64,000 nucleotides of DNA, from contig NC_090147.1 in NCBI RefSeq assembly GCF_017916325.1, positions 260,001 through 324,000 on the forward strand, in the 5' to 3' direction. The DNA is from Leishmania martiniquensis (taxonomy: Eukaryota > Euglenozoa > Kinetoplastea > Trypanosomatida > Trypanosomatidae). Made by a program: the position numbers and the translations under genes. Of the stretch, positions 9,541 through 18,800 are shown piece after piece. Under the pieces are notes generated by a model that was not told the DNA's origin, ran no database searches, and was given only the letters and a program-made list of their open reading frames with translations. The stretch's first letter is position 1. Every line of letters starts with the position of its first letter.

Positions 9541-12500
9541 ATGCCGCCGAAGCGAAAGGAAAGTTCGACGGCCGCCGAGACCGGGCGGAGCGCCGCGACT
9601 GCTAAGCGGCGACGTGAGGGGCAGCGCCGCGACTTTGCCTCGAGCGCCCTGCATTTGGCCTTTGAGGCACACGTCACAGGCGCACAGGACGCGTTCCTGC
9701 GAGGCGACTCGCAAACAGCAGAGCGTGAGGCAGTGCAAGCGCTCCGCATCCGGCCCACCACGCATCTCTTTGCCCTGCTGGCGGTGATTGCGGAGTCGAA
9801 GGGCAAGTTCGACAAAGCCAGCGACTTGCGTCTTCTTCAGGCTTTCTTGGCGCGCGACATCGTCCTGTGGGAGGAGTTGCTGCACGACTTCATGACACAG
9901 CAGCTGTACTACAAATCTGTGGTTTGTCTGCAGCGTATGTCGGCCCTTGAAAAGAACCCACAGCGTTACCGCGCTCTGCAGCTGCAGCTGGCAGACCTGC
10001 TCATTGGTCTGGGCGAGATTCGAAGGGCGTCGAACGTGCTGGTGCCCTTGTGGAACAGCAGCCGGTGCCGTGACTTTGAGGTGTTCGCCCTCCTTTCGTC
10101 TTTGTACTTCCAGCTCGGCAAGTGGGCGTCACTACAGCGGCTGATCGAGAGCAGCATCAAGCATGCCTTTCAACTACCCCCAGCAGCCGGTGTGGCTGGC
10201 GCGACCAAGACGCTGGGTGAGGCCTTAGGGCACGGAGCGGAGGCGACTGCGCAAGTGCCGCCGTCCGCCTCAACAGCGCAGGAGGAGCGGCCCACACTCC
10301 CTCCAGTCCCTTCAACGGCAGGATCACGCATCGCAAAACGCGTACGCTTCGTTGGCATGGGTATCGGTGAATCCGGCGCCGCAGCATCCGTCACAGCGGA
10401 CCTCGCAGGCCACACGGCACCGACTTTGGTGTCTCCTACCGAGGCCTCGTTGGACGAATTCAGTTTTGACGACGTCGCCTCCCCTGCTTCGCAGCTCGCA
10501 CATCCGCCGTCATCCTGCCGCGATGAGGTTGTTGCTTCCAGCACATATGCGCACCAAGGTGGCGTGGTCCATCAACTATATGGGGAGCGAATAGAACTGC
10601 ACACTCCGCAGGATCAGAAGAACTTTCTCACGCTTCTCAATGTCCACGCCGAGCTGCTGAACGAGCAGGGCAGCTTCTCCGACACCGTGCAGCTGCTTCA
10701 CATGGCGGCTGGTTGCCTCGATGTCGACCTGATGGAGCTCCCACCGGACCTCCTCGTGCGACTTGGCGTGGCCTATGCGTTTCTCGGCGGCGTCTACGAG
10801 CAGCCATGCCGCGACGTTTTTCAGCACTTGATGGAGTACTGCTCCATGGAGGACTTTGGCGATGTCCTGCTGGACGCGGCCATGTCGCTGCAGAAGGTGA
10901 GTATGCATGAGGAGGCGGCACAGTTGTATGTGACGCTGACCCGCTACCATCAGTTCGCGTACGACCGCGCTCGCAGGCAGGTGAGTGTGGCGGAGGCGGA
11001 GCTGGCGCTGATGCAGGACACAGCTCCACTGAATCAAGTGCAGGCGGCCACGGACGCGCTCAAGGCGCTCAAGGCGGAGGAGGCAGACCTCAAAACAGTG
11101 TTAGCCGCGGCCCTTCAGGGGCAGGCTCAAAGCGCATACGCGAGGGAGCTGTACGAGGAGGCAAAGGGCCACGCCGAGCGCGTGCGAGAGCTGGAGCCGC
11201 TGCATCTGCACGCGCGACTCCTGCTGGGTCGATACTACTTTTATCAGCGCAAAGACACAGCCACCGCTGTAGAGGTCTTGACTCCGTCGAAGCACGAGCC
11301 AGCGCTCCAGCGCATACAGCTCGGCGTGTTTCTCGTTCACGTATTTCAGCGTGCAAAGCGCTACGTCGAGGCGATCGCCCTCGGCGTTTCTATTTTTGAG
11401 ATGCTGCTGTCCAGTGAAGAGGACGGCGACACCCTATCTGTCGCTCCCGGAGCATCGTCGCGTCGAAGCGGTGCCTCTCTTTACCTTCCGACAATGACGC
11501 GCGCGAGCTCAGCCATAATACCAGCATCGAGCCTGGCTGGAATGGTAAGCGGCAGCGCCTCAGTCGGCAGCAGCAACGTCGTCGCACGCACGTCCTTCTC
11601 GCTGGCTGTGTCCATTAAAGCCTCCACCTCTGTCGCACGGCAGCAGCTGGCTCGCCGCGGTCTCGAGTCTCTAACGACAACCGTCTACGGTGCCTCCGCG
11701 GCGGCGTCGCTCGCCGCCGGCTGGGATCGACGGGAGGAGGAACAGCAGCAGCTGAAGGACACCTCGACCATTTTCCGTTTCAACCGCCGGCGCCGCCGCC
11801 CCGCAGTGGGGACGAACGTGGTGGACGGTGACTCGCTGACGGATAAAGCGTCTCAAGGACTTGTCGGAGAGGGTGGTGAGCAGGGCGGCGATGCGACTGT
11901 GCATAGTGGGCCAGGCGCAGCTCGTCTCAAGACGGCCGAGGAGCGGCGCGAGGCTGTCATCCGCATGGAGCCAGCCGCCTTCTGGCCCATGGAGGAGGAG
12001 GAGGGCGAGAGTGGTGGGGCGGAGGATAACCAACCGGCGTCCAGCAGGGCCAAGACGGAGGCAGGCAAGAGCAGTTCAGCGCAGCCTATGAAGGAGGCGG
12101 CTGGCGACGACGAAGGGTACCAAAGTGGTACGGACTCTCCGTGCCCCTCAGCAAGGCACGACCGGGGCGGCACGCGAGTCAGTGACACGACCACCGGCGA
12201 AACGGGAGTGGTAGCGGCATCGGCCCGCGTCGTGGGCAAAGGCACGGGGAAGAGGATGCCAAAGAAGAGCGGAGGCGGCGGCGCCGTCGGCCACTCCAGC
12301 AGCACAACAGTGGGGGAGCGGGACAGGGACTTGGCAGAGTTGGAGGGATTCCTGACCTCCTCAGGGACAAATGCGAACGCGGCGGCGGCGATGGTCGAGC
12401 CCTCCAGAAACTCAGGAGAGGCGGGGATGGACCCGGTGCGGGATGAGCATCAGGACGACGACGCGGTGGGCGCATCACCGGAATCGTATGAGCTCCCCTC

Positions 12501-13677
12501 ACTGGAGGAGGTCAGCAAGCAGTTCCAAGACCCCCTCATGGCGCAACTTTTTCTGGAGGCCTCCAGCTTCACGCCGGGAGGCGGCGTGCGAGGCGGGGAG
12601 GGACAGGATAGTTCCCCGGACCCATGGGCTAGCTTGGCCGAGGCCAGCCACAACGCTTGTGCGGCTGTCGGGCTTCCAGACGGTACCGGGCCTGCAGACA
12701 AGGTGACACTTCGCGAGGCGATAGCGGTGCTGGGAAAGGCAGGGTTCATCTCGCTCGCCGTCGCCATTGTTGAGTGCTACAGTGCGGTGGGCCAGTTCAC
12801 GGAGGCGCGGGAGTTCGCGTTTGTCTCACTCACTCACTTTGCGCAGAAGCGCCGGTTGCGGCAGATGGGAAATGGACTCGAGCGGCCGCTGCGACTAGCG
12901 CTACTGCGAGCCGCTCTCGCTGCGGGCGAGAGCGAAGATGCTTACCGGGTAGGACTCCGGCTTCTGCAGCAGGACACATCGGAGGACAAGCGCCATGAAG
13001 TGGTTGAGCTGATGCACAGCGTGCTGAACCGCTGCTATGATCGCAGCTCTATCCTGTACCGTGCGGTCGCCGACGGCTACAATGACCCTGCGCTGCTTGT
13101 GCTGCTGGCCAATCGATACCACCAAACGCGCAGCTACACACGTGTACTGAATCTGTACCTGATGGCGCTACGTGAGAGACCGGCAGACATTCTGCTGAAC
13201 TTCATGGTGGGTCTCTCCTATCTCTTCTGCAGCCACCGCAAGCGAACTCGGTCTCGCGAGGCGTGCGTGTCGGCAGCCATCTACTACCTGACCCAATACC
13301 AGCGGCTCCGCCTGGCGCTGGAGCCGGCGGTTGGGATCGGGGAGGTGCTCTACAACATCGCTCGCGCCCTGCAGTTTCTGAAGCTGTATTACTTGAGCAT
13401 TCCCTTGTATGAGCGAGTCGCATACGACTTGTGTGCGCCGGAGGAGTGCACCATCGCCCTCCAGCGCGCCGCGCGTGTGAACCTCTACTTTGTGTACCGC
13501 TGGGCCGCGGGGAATCGAACCCTGGCGCTGACGGCCCTGCAGCCGCGCCGTTGGCTCGGTGGCACGGCGTTAGCGTCACAGCGACGGCCTAGCCCTTTCC
13601 GTCTCAAGACGGACGGCGAAGCTCTCGACGCAGAGGGCAGGCTTTCACCTTTAGGCCGGGAAGAACCGCTCGCATGA
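9541..13677 (+). CDS. TPR protein resembling TFIIIC subunit TFC4/GTF3C3
   Basis: The predicted protein has 1,378 residues from the ATG at 9,541 (MPPKRKESS...), chosen because a splice acceptor lies 24 nt upstream. After a basic tail, residues ~35-250 form TPR-like helices. The order matches the N-terminal TPR array of GTF3C3/tau131: a G-x2-AF-x-RGD helix, an AL-x-I-x-P helix, then a KGKFDKAS turn and a VLWEELLHDF helix. More TPRs follow at ~340-640. A long acidic, Gly/Ser-rich insert spans ~640-1,030. The C-terminal array (~1,060-1,330) ends with GLSYLFCSHRKRTRSREACV, a YYLTQYQRLR helix and EVLYNIARALQFLKLYYLSI, closely following the end of TFC4 proteins. These bridge TFIIIC at A/B boxes to TFIIIB for Pol III. 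Other nuclear TPR scaffolds remain possible. Confidence 0.7.
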   Translation: MPPKRKESSTAAETGRSAATAKRRREGQRRDFASSALHLAFEAHVTGAQDAFLRGDSQTAEREAVQALRIRPTTHLFALLAVIAESKGKFDKASDLRLLQAFLARDIVLWEELLHDFMTQQLYYKSVVCLQRMSALEKNPQRYRALQLQLADLLIGLGEIRRASNVLVPLWNSSRCRDFEVFALLSSLYFQLGKWASLQRLIESSIKHAFQLPPAAGVAGATKTLGEALGHGAEATAQVPPSASTAQEERPTLPPVPSTAGSRIAKRVRFVGMGIGESGAAASVTADLAGHTAPTLVSPTEASLDEFSFDDVASPASQLAHPPSSCRDEVVASSTYAHQGGVVHQLYGERIELHTPQDQKNFLTLLNVHAELLNEQGSFSDTVQLLHMAAGCLDVDLMELPPDLLVRLGVAYAFLGGVYEQPCRDVFQHLMEYCSMEDFGDVLLDAAMSLQKVSMHEEAAQLYVTLTRYHQFAYDRARRQVSVAEAELALMQDTAPLNQVQAATDALKALKAEEADLKTVLAAALQGQAQSAYARELYEEAKGHAERVRELEPLHLHARLLLGRYYFYQRKDTATAVEVLTPSKHEPALQRIQLGVFLVHVFQRAKRYVEAIALGVSIFEMLLSSEEDGDTLSVAPGASSRRSGASLYLPTMTRASSAIIPASSLAGMVSGSASVGSSNVVARTSFSLAVSIKASTSVARQQLARRGLESLTTTVYGASAAASLAAGWDRREEEQQQLKDTSTIFRFNRRRRRPAVGTNVVDGDSLTDKASQGLVGEGGEQGGDATVHSGPGAARLKTAEERREAVIRMEPAAFWPMEEEEGESGGAEDNQPASSRAKTEAGKSSSAQPMKEAAGDDEGYQSGTDSPCPSARHDRGGTRVSDTTTGETGVVAASARVVGKGTGKRMPKKSGGGGAVGHSSSTTVGERDRDLAELEGFLTSSGTNANAAAAMVEPSRNSGEAGMDPVRDEHQDDDAVGASPESYELPSLEEVSKQFQDPLMAQLFLEASSFTPGGGVRGGEGQDSSPDPWASLAEASHNACAAVGLPDGTGPADKVTLREAIAVLGKAGFISLAVAIVECYSAVGQFTEAREFAFVSLTHFAQKRRLRQMGNGLERPLRLALLRAALAAGESEDAYRVGLRLLQQDTSEDKRHEVVELMHSVLNRCYDRSSILYRAVADGYNDPALLVLLANRYHQTRSYTRVLNLYLMALRERPADILLNFMVGLSYLFCSHRKRTRSREACVSAAIYYLTQYQRLRLALEPAVGIGEVLYNIARALQFLKLYYLSIPLYERVAYDLCAPEECTIALQRAARVNLYFVYRWAAGNRTLALTALQPRRWLGGTALASQRRPSPFRLKTDGEALDAEGRLSPLGREEPLA

Positions 13678-14385
13678 CTGGCGAGCACGCCGCGGCTGGT
13701 AGCGAACATTGCGGAGGTGAGAGGATCATGCCGGGTGTCGCTGCCCCTCTGCGGCGGCGAGCACACGGACACGAGAGGAGGACATAAAAAGATGAACGCT
13801 GCACCCACCCACCCACCCACGCAAAGCCGCTGAAGATGGAAGCCCCCCCCTGTAATACGCACACATCCGTGAGTAACATATATGGCCTGTGCCCATGTAC
13901 CCTTTGAGGGCGGCTCAGATGAAGCCACAGCGACTCGACACAGCAAGCGGAATGTTGCCGGTCGAGGAGGCGTATGACAGCCACTTTTTCAGTCGTCTCT
14001 AATGCGTGACACGCTGTTGACATCACCAAGAGAGTGACACCCACACGCACAAGCACGTGCTCCGCACCTGCCCTACTTCCCCGAGCACGTTTGCCCCCGC
14101 CTGTGCCTCAGCTTCTTTGTCCTCTCGGTTCTCAGTCTCGCATGGCTTCCGGGTGACGGGCACCAGCGTTGCGCGGCACCATTTCGAGGGGCTGAAGGCG
14201 CTTCCCTATGTGTGTCTGTGAGAGGGAGAAGGAGCCCACTCGCAGCTATACAGGCAGCCAGATCGTGATGCGGCTCACGCACGCTTCAGCGCTGGCGAAG
14301 AGGGATGGACTTCCGTTTTGCCGCAAAGATCTGCCGTAACGACGATGCTCACACCTACTCACGACGAATCGTGTCAAATAATCGA
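13678..14385. other. intergenic, no gene seen
   Basis: This is the 3' flank of the TFC4-like gene. It holds a short (CCCA)n-like run at 13,801-13,820 and no supported frame. Confidence 0.5.
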
Positions 14386-14891
14386 CGAATGCCATGCCCC
14401 TTCTTCTTCTATTTGCTGCCGCGGCGCCCGGCCGCGGCCTGTGCCCGGTGCGTTGCGCGCGGCTGGTGGACTTCTCGGGGCTCGAGGCGCACCTCGTTTC
14501 GCACGGTGAGGTGCTTGCGCGCGTCTTGGTCGTGGTACGCGGGGTCCCCCCCTGCGCGTGCCTGCCGCCATCGCCCTTTGCGGCTTCAGGGTGGCCGGCT
14601 GTGGGTGCGCGGTCCCATTTGCGTGCCGGGGACCCCCGCCGTCATGGGCGCCCCGCCGCGTCCCGCTTTTCGCGGCATGCGCGGGCAAGCCATGCGGGCG
14701 CGCCCCCCTCCCCCCGCGGCGGCGACGGAGGTGGAAGATGAAGATGGCGCGCCGCCCACGCAAGAAGGCCGTGGCGCCGCCGATCGCGTGGTGCGGGCGT
14801 GCGGGCGCTGGGCGCCTGGGCTGCGAGGCGCGGCTGGCGTGGCGTATGGCGTGCGGGCGGAGGATGCGGGTGCCGGTGGGGGCGCGCGGAC

Positions 14892-15133
14892 GCCCGCGGG
14901 CGTGGCCCTGGTGGCGGCCCGGCCGGGTGAAAGCATACCGCCCACCCAGGCCCGCCGGGCGCCGGTGGCGCAGCGAGTGCCCGACGACGGGGTGCGGTGG
15001 GACAGGAAGGGCCTGCTGACGATGTTAGGGGCGATCCGGTGGGGGGGTGCTCCCTGGCCGGCTTGGACTGAGAGGCAGCCCAGGGCAAGAGAGGCGGAGG
15101 GTTGTACGTGTGCGCAAGCTTTATCGACCTGCA
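14892..15133 (+). repeat. 242-bp direct repeat, copy A
   Basis: Identical base for base to 15,320-15,561. One mismatch (T/C at 15,134/15,562) then seven more matching bases follow before the two diverge. Confidence 0.95.
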
Positions 15134-15319
15134 TGAGGCGGGTTAGTACATTGTCAAGAAAGAAACGATCTAAAGCGACTGAGGGAGGTATGTGGCAAGG
15201 CTTCCGGGTCGGGGGACCCAGAAGGCGCTGACCTGAAGCTGGCAGACTTCCCCCTCGAGCTCATGCGGCATGTGCCCGCACTTTCCCCTGTCGTCCTCAA
15301 CACTGGCCCCGACGCTTCT

Positions 15320-15561
15320 GCCCGCGGGCGTGGCCCTGGTGGCGGCCCGGCCGGGTGAAAGCATACCGCCCACCCAGGCCCGCCGGGCGCCGGTGGCGCA
15401 GCGAGTGCCCGACGACGGGGTGCGGTGGGACAGGAAGGGCCTGCTGACGATGTTAGGGGCGATCCGGTGGGGGGGTGCTCCCTGGCCGGCTTGGACTGAG
15501 AGGCAGCCCAGGGCAAGAGAGGCGGAGGGTTGTACGTGTGCGCAAGCTTTATCGACCTGCA
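15320..15561 (+). repeat. 242-bp direct repeat, copy B
   Basis: Second copy of the repeat, offset 428 bp from the first, with 186 bp of non-repeated sequence between. It ends 239 bp before the start codon of the first FUSC gene, so it may lie close to that gene's 5' UTR. Confidence 0.95.
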
Positions 15562-15800
15562 CGAGGCGGAGTGGTGCACGCGGTGACAATGGAAATCGCA
15601 TGGCGACTGAATCTACGCTCTTCTCCCTCTGCTTTTTCTGATATGTTGTTGCCATTGGTTGTGTGTTGCCGGCGCGCTGCGGCGCGGCACATTTGTCAGA
15701 GTGTCGTGGAGCGGTGCGCTGCAGTCTTTCCTTTTCTCTGCGCGGCGTTTTTTTTTGTTTCGTTAGTGCCTTCCCTTCCCTCTCCTCTGACCGCGGACCG

Positions 15801-18800
15801 ATGGCTTCTCGTGATCAAAGTCCCGTGGGGATCTCGGCGTCGAGCAGCCCTGCCGTTGCCAGGGACCAGGGAGCGCTGCCCGTGGCACGCGAACGAGAGA
15901 ACACCGGCGAGCTTAGCGACGGCCCGAATCACGGCACGCACCCTGACAGCGACCAACGTCGTGCGCCGCCCACTGGGGCTTTGCAGACGAGCGTGACGAA
16001 TGACTCCTTTGGGCATCCACTGGGCCACAGCCCCGTGTTCTGCATCACCAGACCCTTCGACAGCAAAGAGGGATCCGAGGCCGTGGAGCAGTTTCTCTCT
16101 GCGGTGCCCGCCGCCAACCACACGTCCACCCCCAGCACCGCGAACCGAGGCAGGGGCGCCGTAGCAGAAGCAAAGCACACTGGTAAAGGCACCAACTTTG
16201 TAGCCATTCCCCAGAGAGCCGCATTCTCTTCAGACCCACCGCTGAGTACGGTGCCGCTGCCGCCCAGCATCGTCCCGCCACTTGTAGTGCCGCCACCGCG
16301 CCCGGATGCCTCCCCTGCTACAAGCACCTTATCACGGAAGACACCGGTGCCGTCGCTGGCGATGTCAACAGCTCGGAACGAATCGAAGCCGACGTTGATA
16401 GCAACCGCCTCCTCGTCGACGGCCTCGGTGCCCATGGTTGCTTCCGTCACGTCGACTACAGCGCAGTCGCGGCCGCCGCTGCCACGGTCGCCATCGCGCC
16501 GCACCCCGATCGCAGCGTTTCCTTCGGCGACCTCGATCGCAGGGCCCGCCGCGAACTCATCGGCACTGCTGGCGAGCACCTCCCGTCCCGCCTCGCCGTT
16601 CCTTAGGGGTGTGAGTAACCAAGGCTCTAACCCTTCCGGCCAGTCGCCCGCGAGCGAGGTGGCGCTCAGAGGTGGTGGCTCAGACTCAGGTACCCCTTAC
16701 CAGTACTCCCCGGTGCAACGCAGCCCCATGGGCCCCTGGTGTTCCCCTGTATTGCGCCGCGCACCCAATAGTAGTGGGGGACAGTTTCCCTCGGGCCTGA
16801 TACCCGCTTCCGGAGGCGGTGGCGGCAGTCTCCATAGTTGGTCTGACGCTGAGCTCCGTCGCACCTTCGGCGAGCGTGAGGGCGCGCGCCTCAGCCCCAC
16901 TGGTGCGACCATTGCGGGTCAGGCGCTCAGAGGAGGATCGCCAGGTAACGGCAATCGCCACGTGCCGCACAGTGCCGCGCCGGCGCTTGGCATTGGTTCG
17001 CGCCAGCGCGGTGTGATCCGGGCCTCGGAGTCATCCATCTCGGGCGGACTGCACAGCTCCGTCCGCTCCGCACAATCCGCTGGCAGCGGTGGGGCTAGCT
17101 CCAGCGGGGCCGTTCCCGCGCCGCCACGGTGGATGAACGCGGCAGAGCGAATAAAGGAGCTGGGTGCTGGCGAGGATCCGTGGATGTACGACCCAGTGCT
17201 CCCATATGACCAGAGCAAGCTTGGGCTACAGACTCGCCGCCTCGGTGCGCAGGGCGTGCTGACGGCCGGCAAGCTACGCGCTCTGGAGGCGCAACAGGCA
17301 GGGGGCAGCTTTGGCAGTATGGAGCGCGGATCTCCTCTGCAGCTGGCAGCGCACAGTTTCACCGGTGGAGGTGTGCGTACTGGAGCTCACCTGTCGCGGT
17401 ACCCAGCCTCTTCAGGCGGCATGCCGTTGCTCATGGCCCAGGAGGAGGCACTTCATGCCTCGGCGCGGCACTTCGGCAGGGCCATGTCAGAGTACTCAGG
17501 AGTGCGCCGCGGCGGGAATGTGCGCTCCGTTGCTGCTGGCGGTCAAAGTATGGCTGGTGGGCGCCGCGCTGTGTCTGCCTCTCTGAGCCCGCGCATCTTT
17601 ACAAGTTTGGAGGCAGTCACAGAGGACGGTGCCGGCAATACGAATGCCAGTTACACCTCAGGCAGTGCAACCCTCCGCGCGCGCACTGCGAATGGCGGCA
17701 TCTCGAGTCCGCTTGGCAGTGCCGAACTTAAGTCTGGCCTGGTAGAGCACGAGCCCGCCAATGTTTTTCAAGGCAAATCACCGAGAGCCGCCAATAACAA
17801 CTTTTATGCAATGGACATGTCGGGCTACGGGGCGGCAGGGACGCCCATGCCAAACGGTGGCGTGGCGGTAGCGCCGCGCCACACAGATACCCGGAAGAAT
17901 ACGGCGGGTGCGAGAGGAGGCGGAGGTGGTGGCGGTGGCGGTGGTCGCAGTCTGAGCGACTCGACGAGTAGCAATGGTGGGCGTCGCAAAACGGTGAATG
18001 CCTCCAGCAGCGATGCCGAGAAAAATCGGGATGGCAATTGGGCGGCTGCGAAGAAGGCGGACATGGACGGGGACGAGGATGAGCGAGATGAACGCAACTT
18101 CCGAACGCGAAACATCGACGCCCTGCACGCCATCCCATGGGATCAGCGACGGCAGCTGCCCATGAGCGGCTTCGGCACCCGCTTCTTCGCCTTGTTGAGC
18201 ACGCCGCGTTTTTGGGAGAAGCTGGACTGGACAGTGCGCGGCTCCCTCTTGACGGTGCTTCCCACCATGGTGCTGTCACTGGAACCTTCCACGTCGCACA
18301 TGTTCCCGATGCCGTCCTCCTTGGCCTTCAATGCCTTCTGGATCACCATGCCAACCTTTGGTAGCGGCCTGCGTGAGCTGGTGATAGCCTTGAAAGGATT
18401 CTCTCTTGGCCTGCTGCTGCTTTGCATCATTATCGGCACCCGCCCGGGGCCGGAATGGCTGACCCTTCTGTTGCTCTTCTTCTTCACGCTCGTCTCCTCC
18501 TTCGTGGCGGAGGAGACGAAGAAAACAGCCGCCTTCGTGCTGGCGTCGACGATCATGCAGTACATTGTGAACCCGGCCGGCACGACCTACAGCTACGTTC
18601 TCCAGTACTACATTGGGCTTCTCATTGGTCTGGCCTTCGGTACGGCGGGCTTTGTGGTTCCATTTATCCGCTGGTCGAGCGACGTTGCTCGGCACTACAT
18701 CAAGGCCATGGGCAACTCGCTCAGCATTGACCTGCAGGGGACGCTGTCAAGCTTCTGGGTGCGCACCCCCCTGGAGCGCGAGCTCAACGTTGTGCGCCTT

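Larger units (their letters stand above)
14386..15575 (+). mobile_element. decayed GC-rich relic, possibly of a non-LTR retroelement
   Basis: The GC content rises sharply here compared with the flanks. All frames are long simply because AT-containing stop codons are rare, so length is no evidence of coding. Three scraps look protein-like. The first is a C-x3-C-x11-H-x3-H finger (CPVRC...LEAHLVSH) at about 14,434-14,505. The second is a stretch reading LYVCASFIDLHEA at 15,102-15,140 and again at 15,530-15,568, reminiscent of reverse-transcriptase motif A. The third is a ~60-codon fragment between them. CCHH fingers and RT are both found in ingi/L1Tc-like elements, whose degenerate Leishmania copies are called DIREs. 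Frames are mutually inconsistent, so the element would be long dead. The identity is a suggestion. Confidence 0.35.

Noticed and set aside
14305..15231. 308-codon frame through the GC-rich block
   Set aside because: Composition is almost entirely R, A, G and P, expected by chance at such GC content. Protein-like scraps lie in other frames.
15663..15800. N-terminal extension of FUSC member 1 by 46 codons
   Set aside because: Starts at GTG and crosses a T-rich tract and probable splice acceptor AG at 15,765-15,766.
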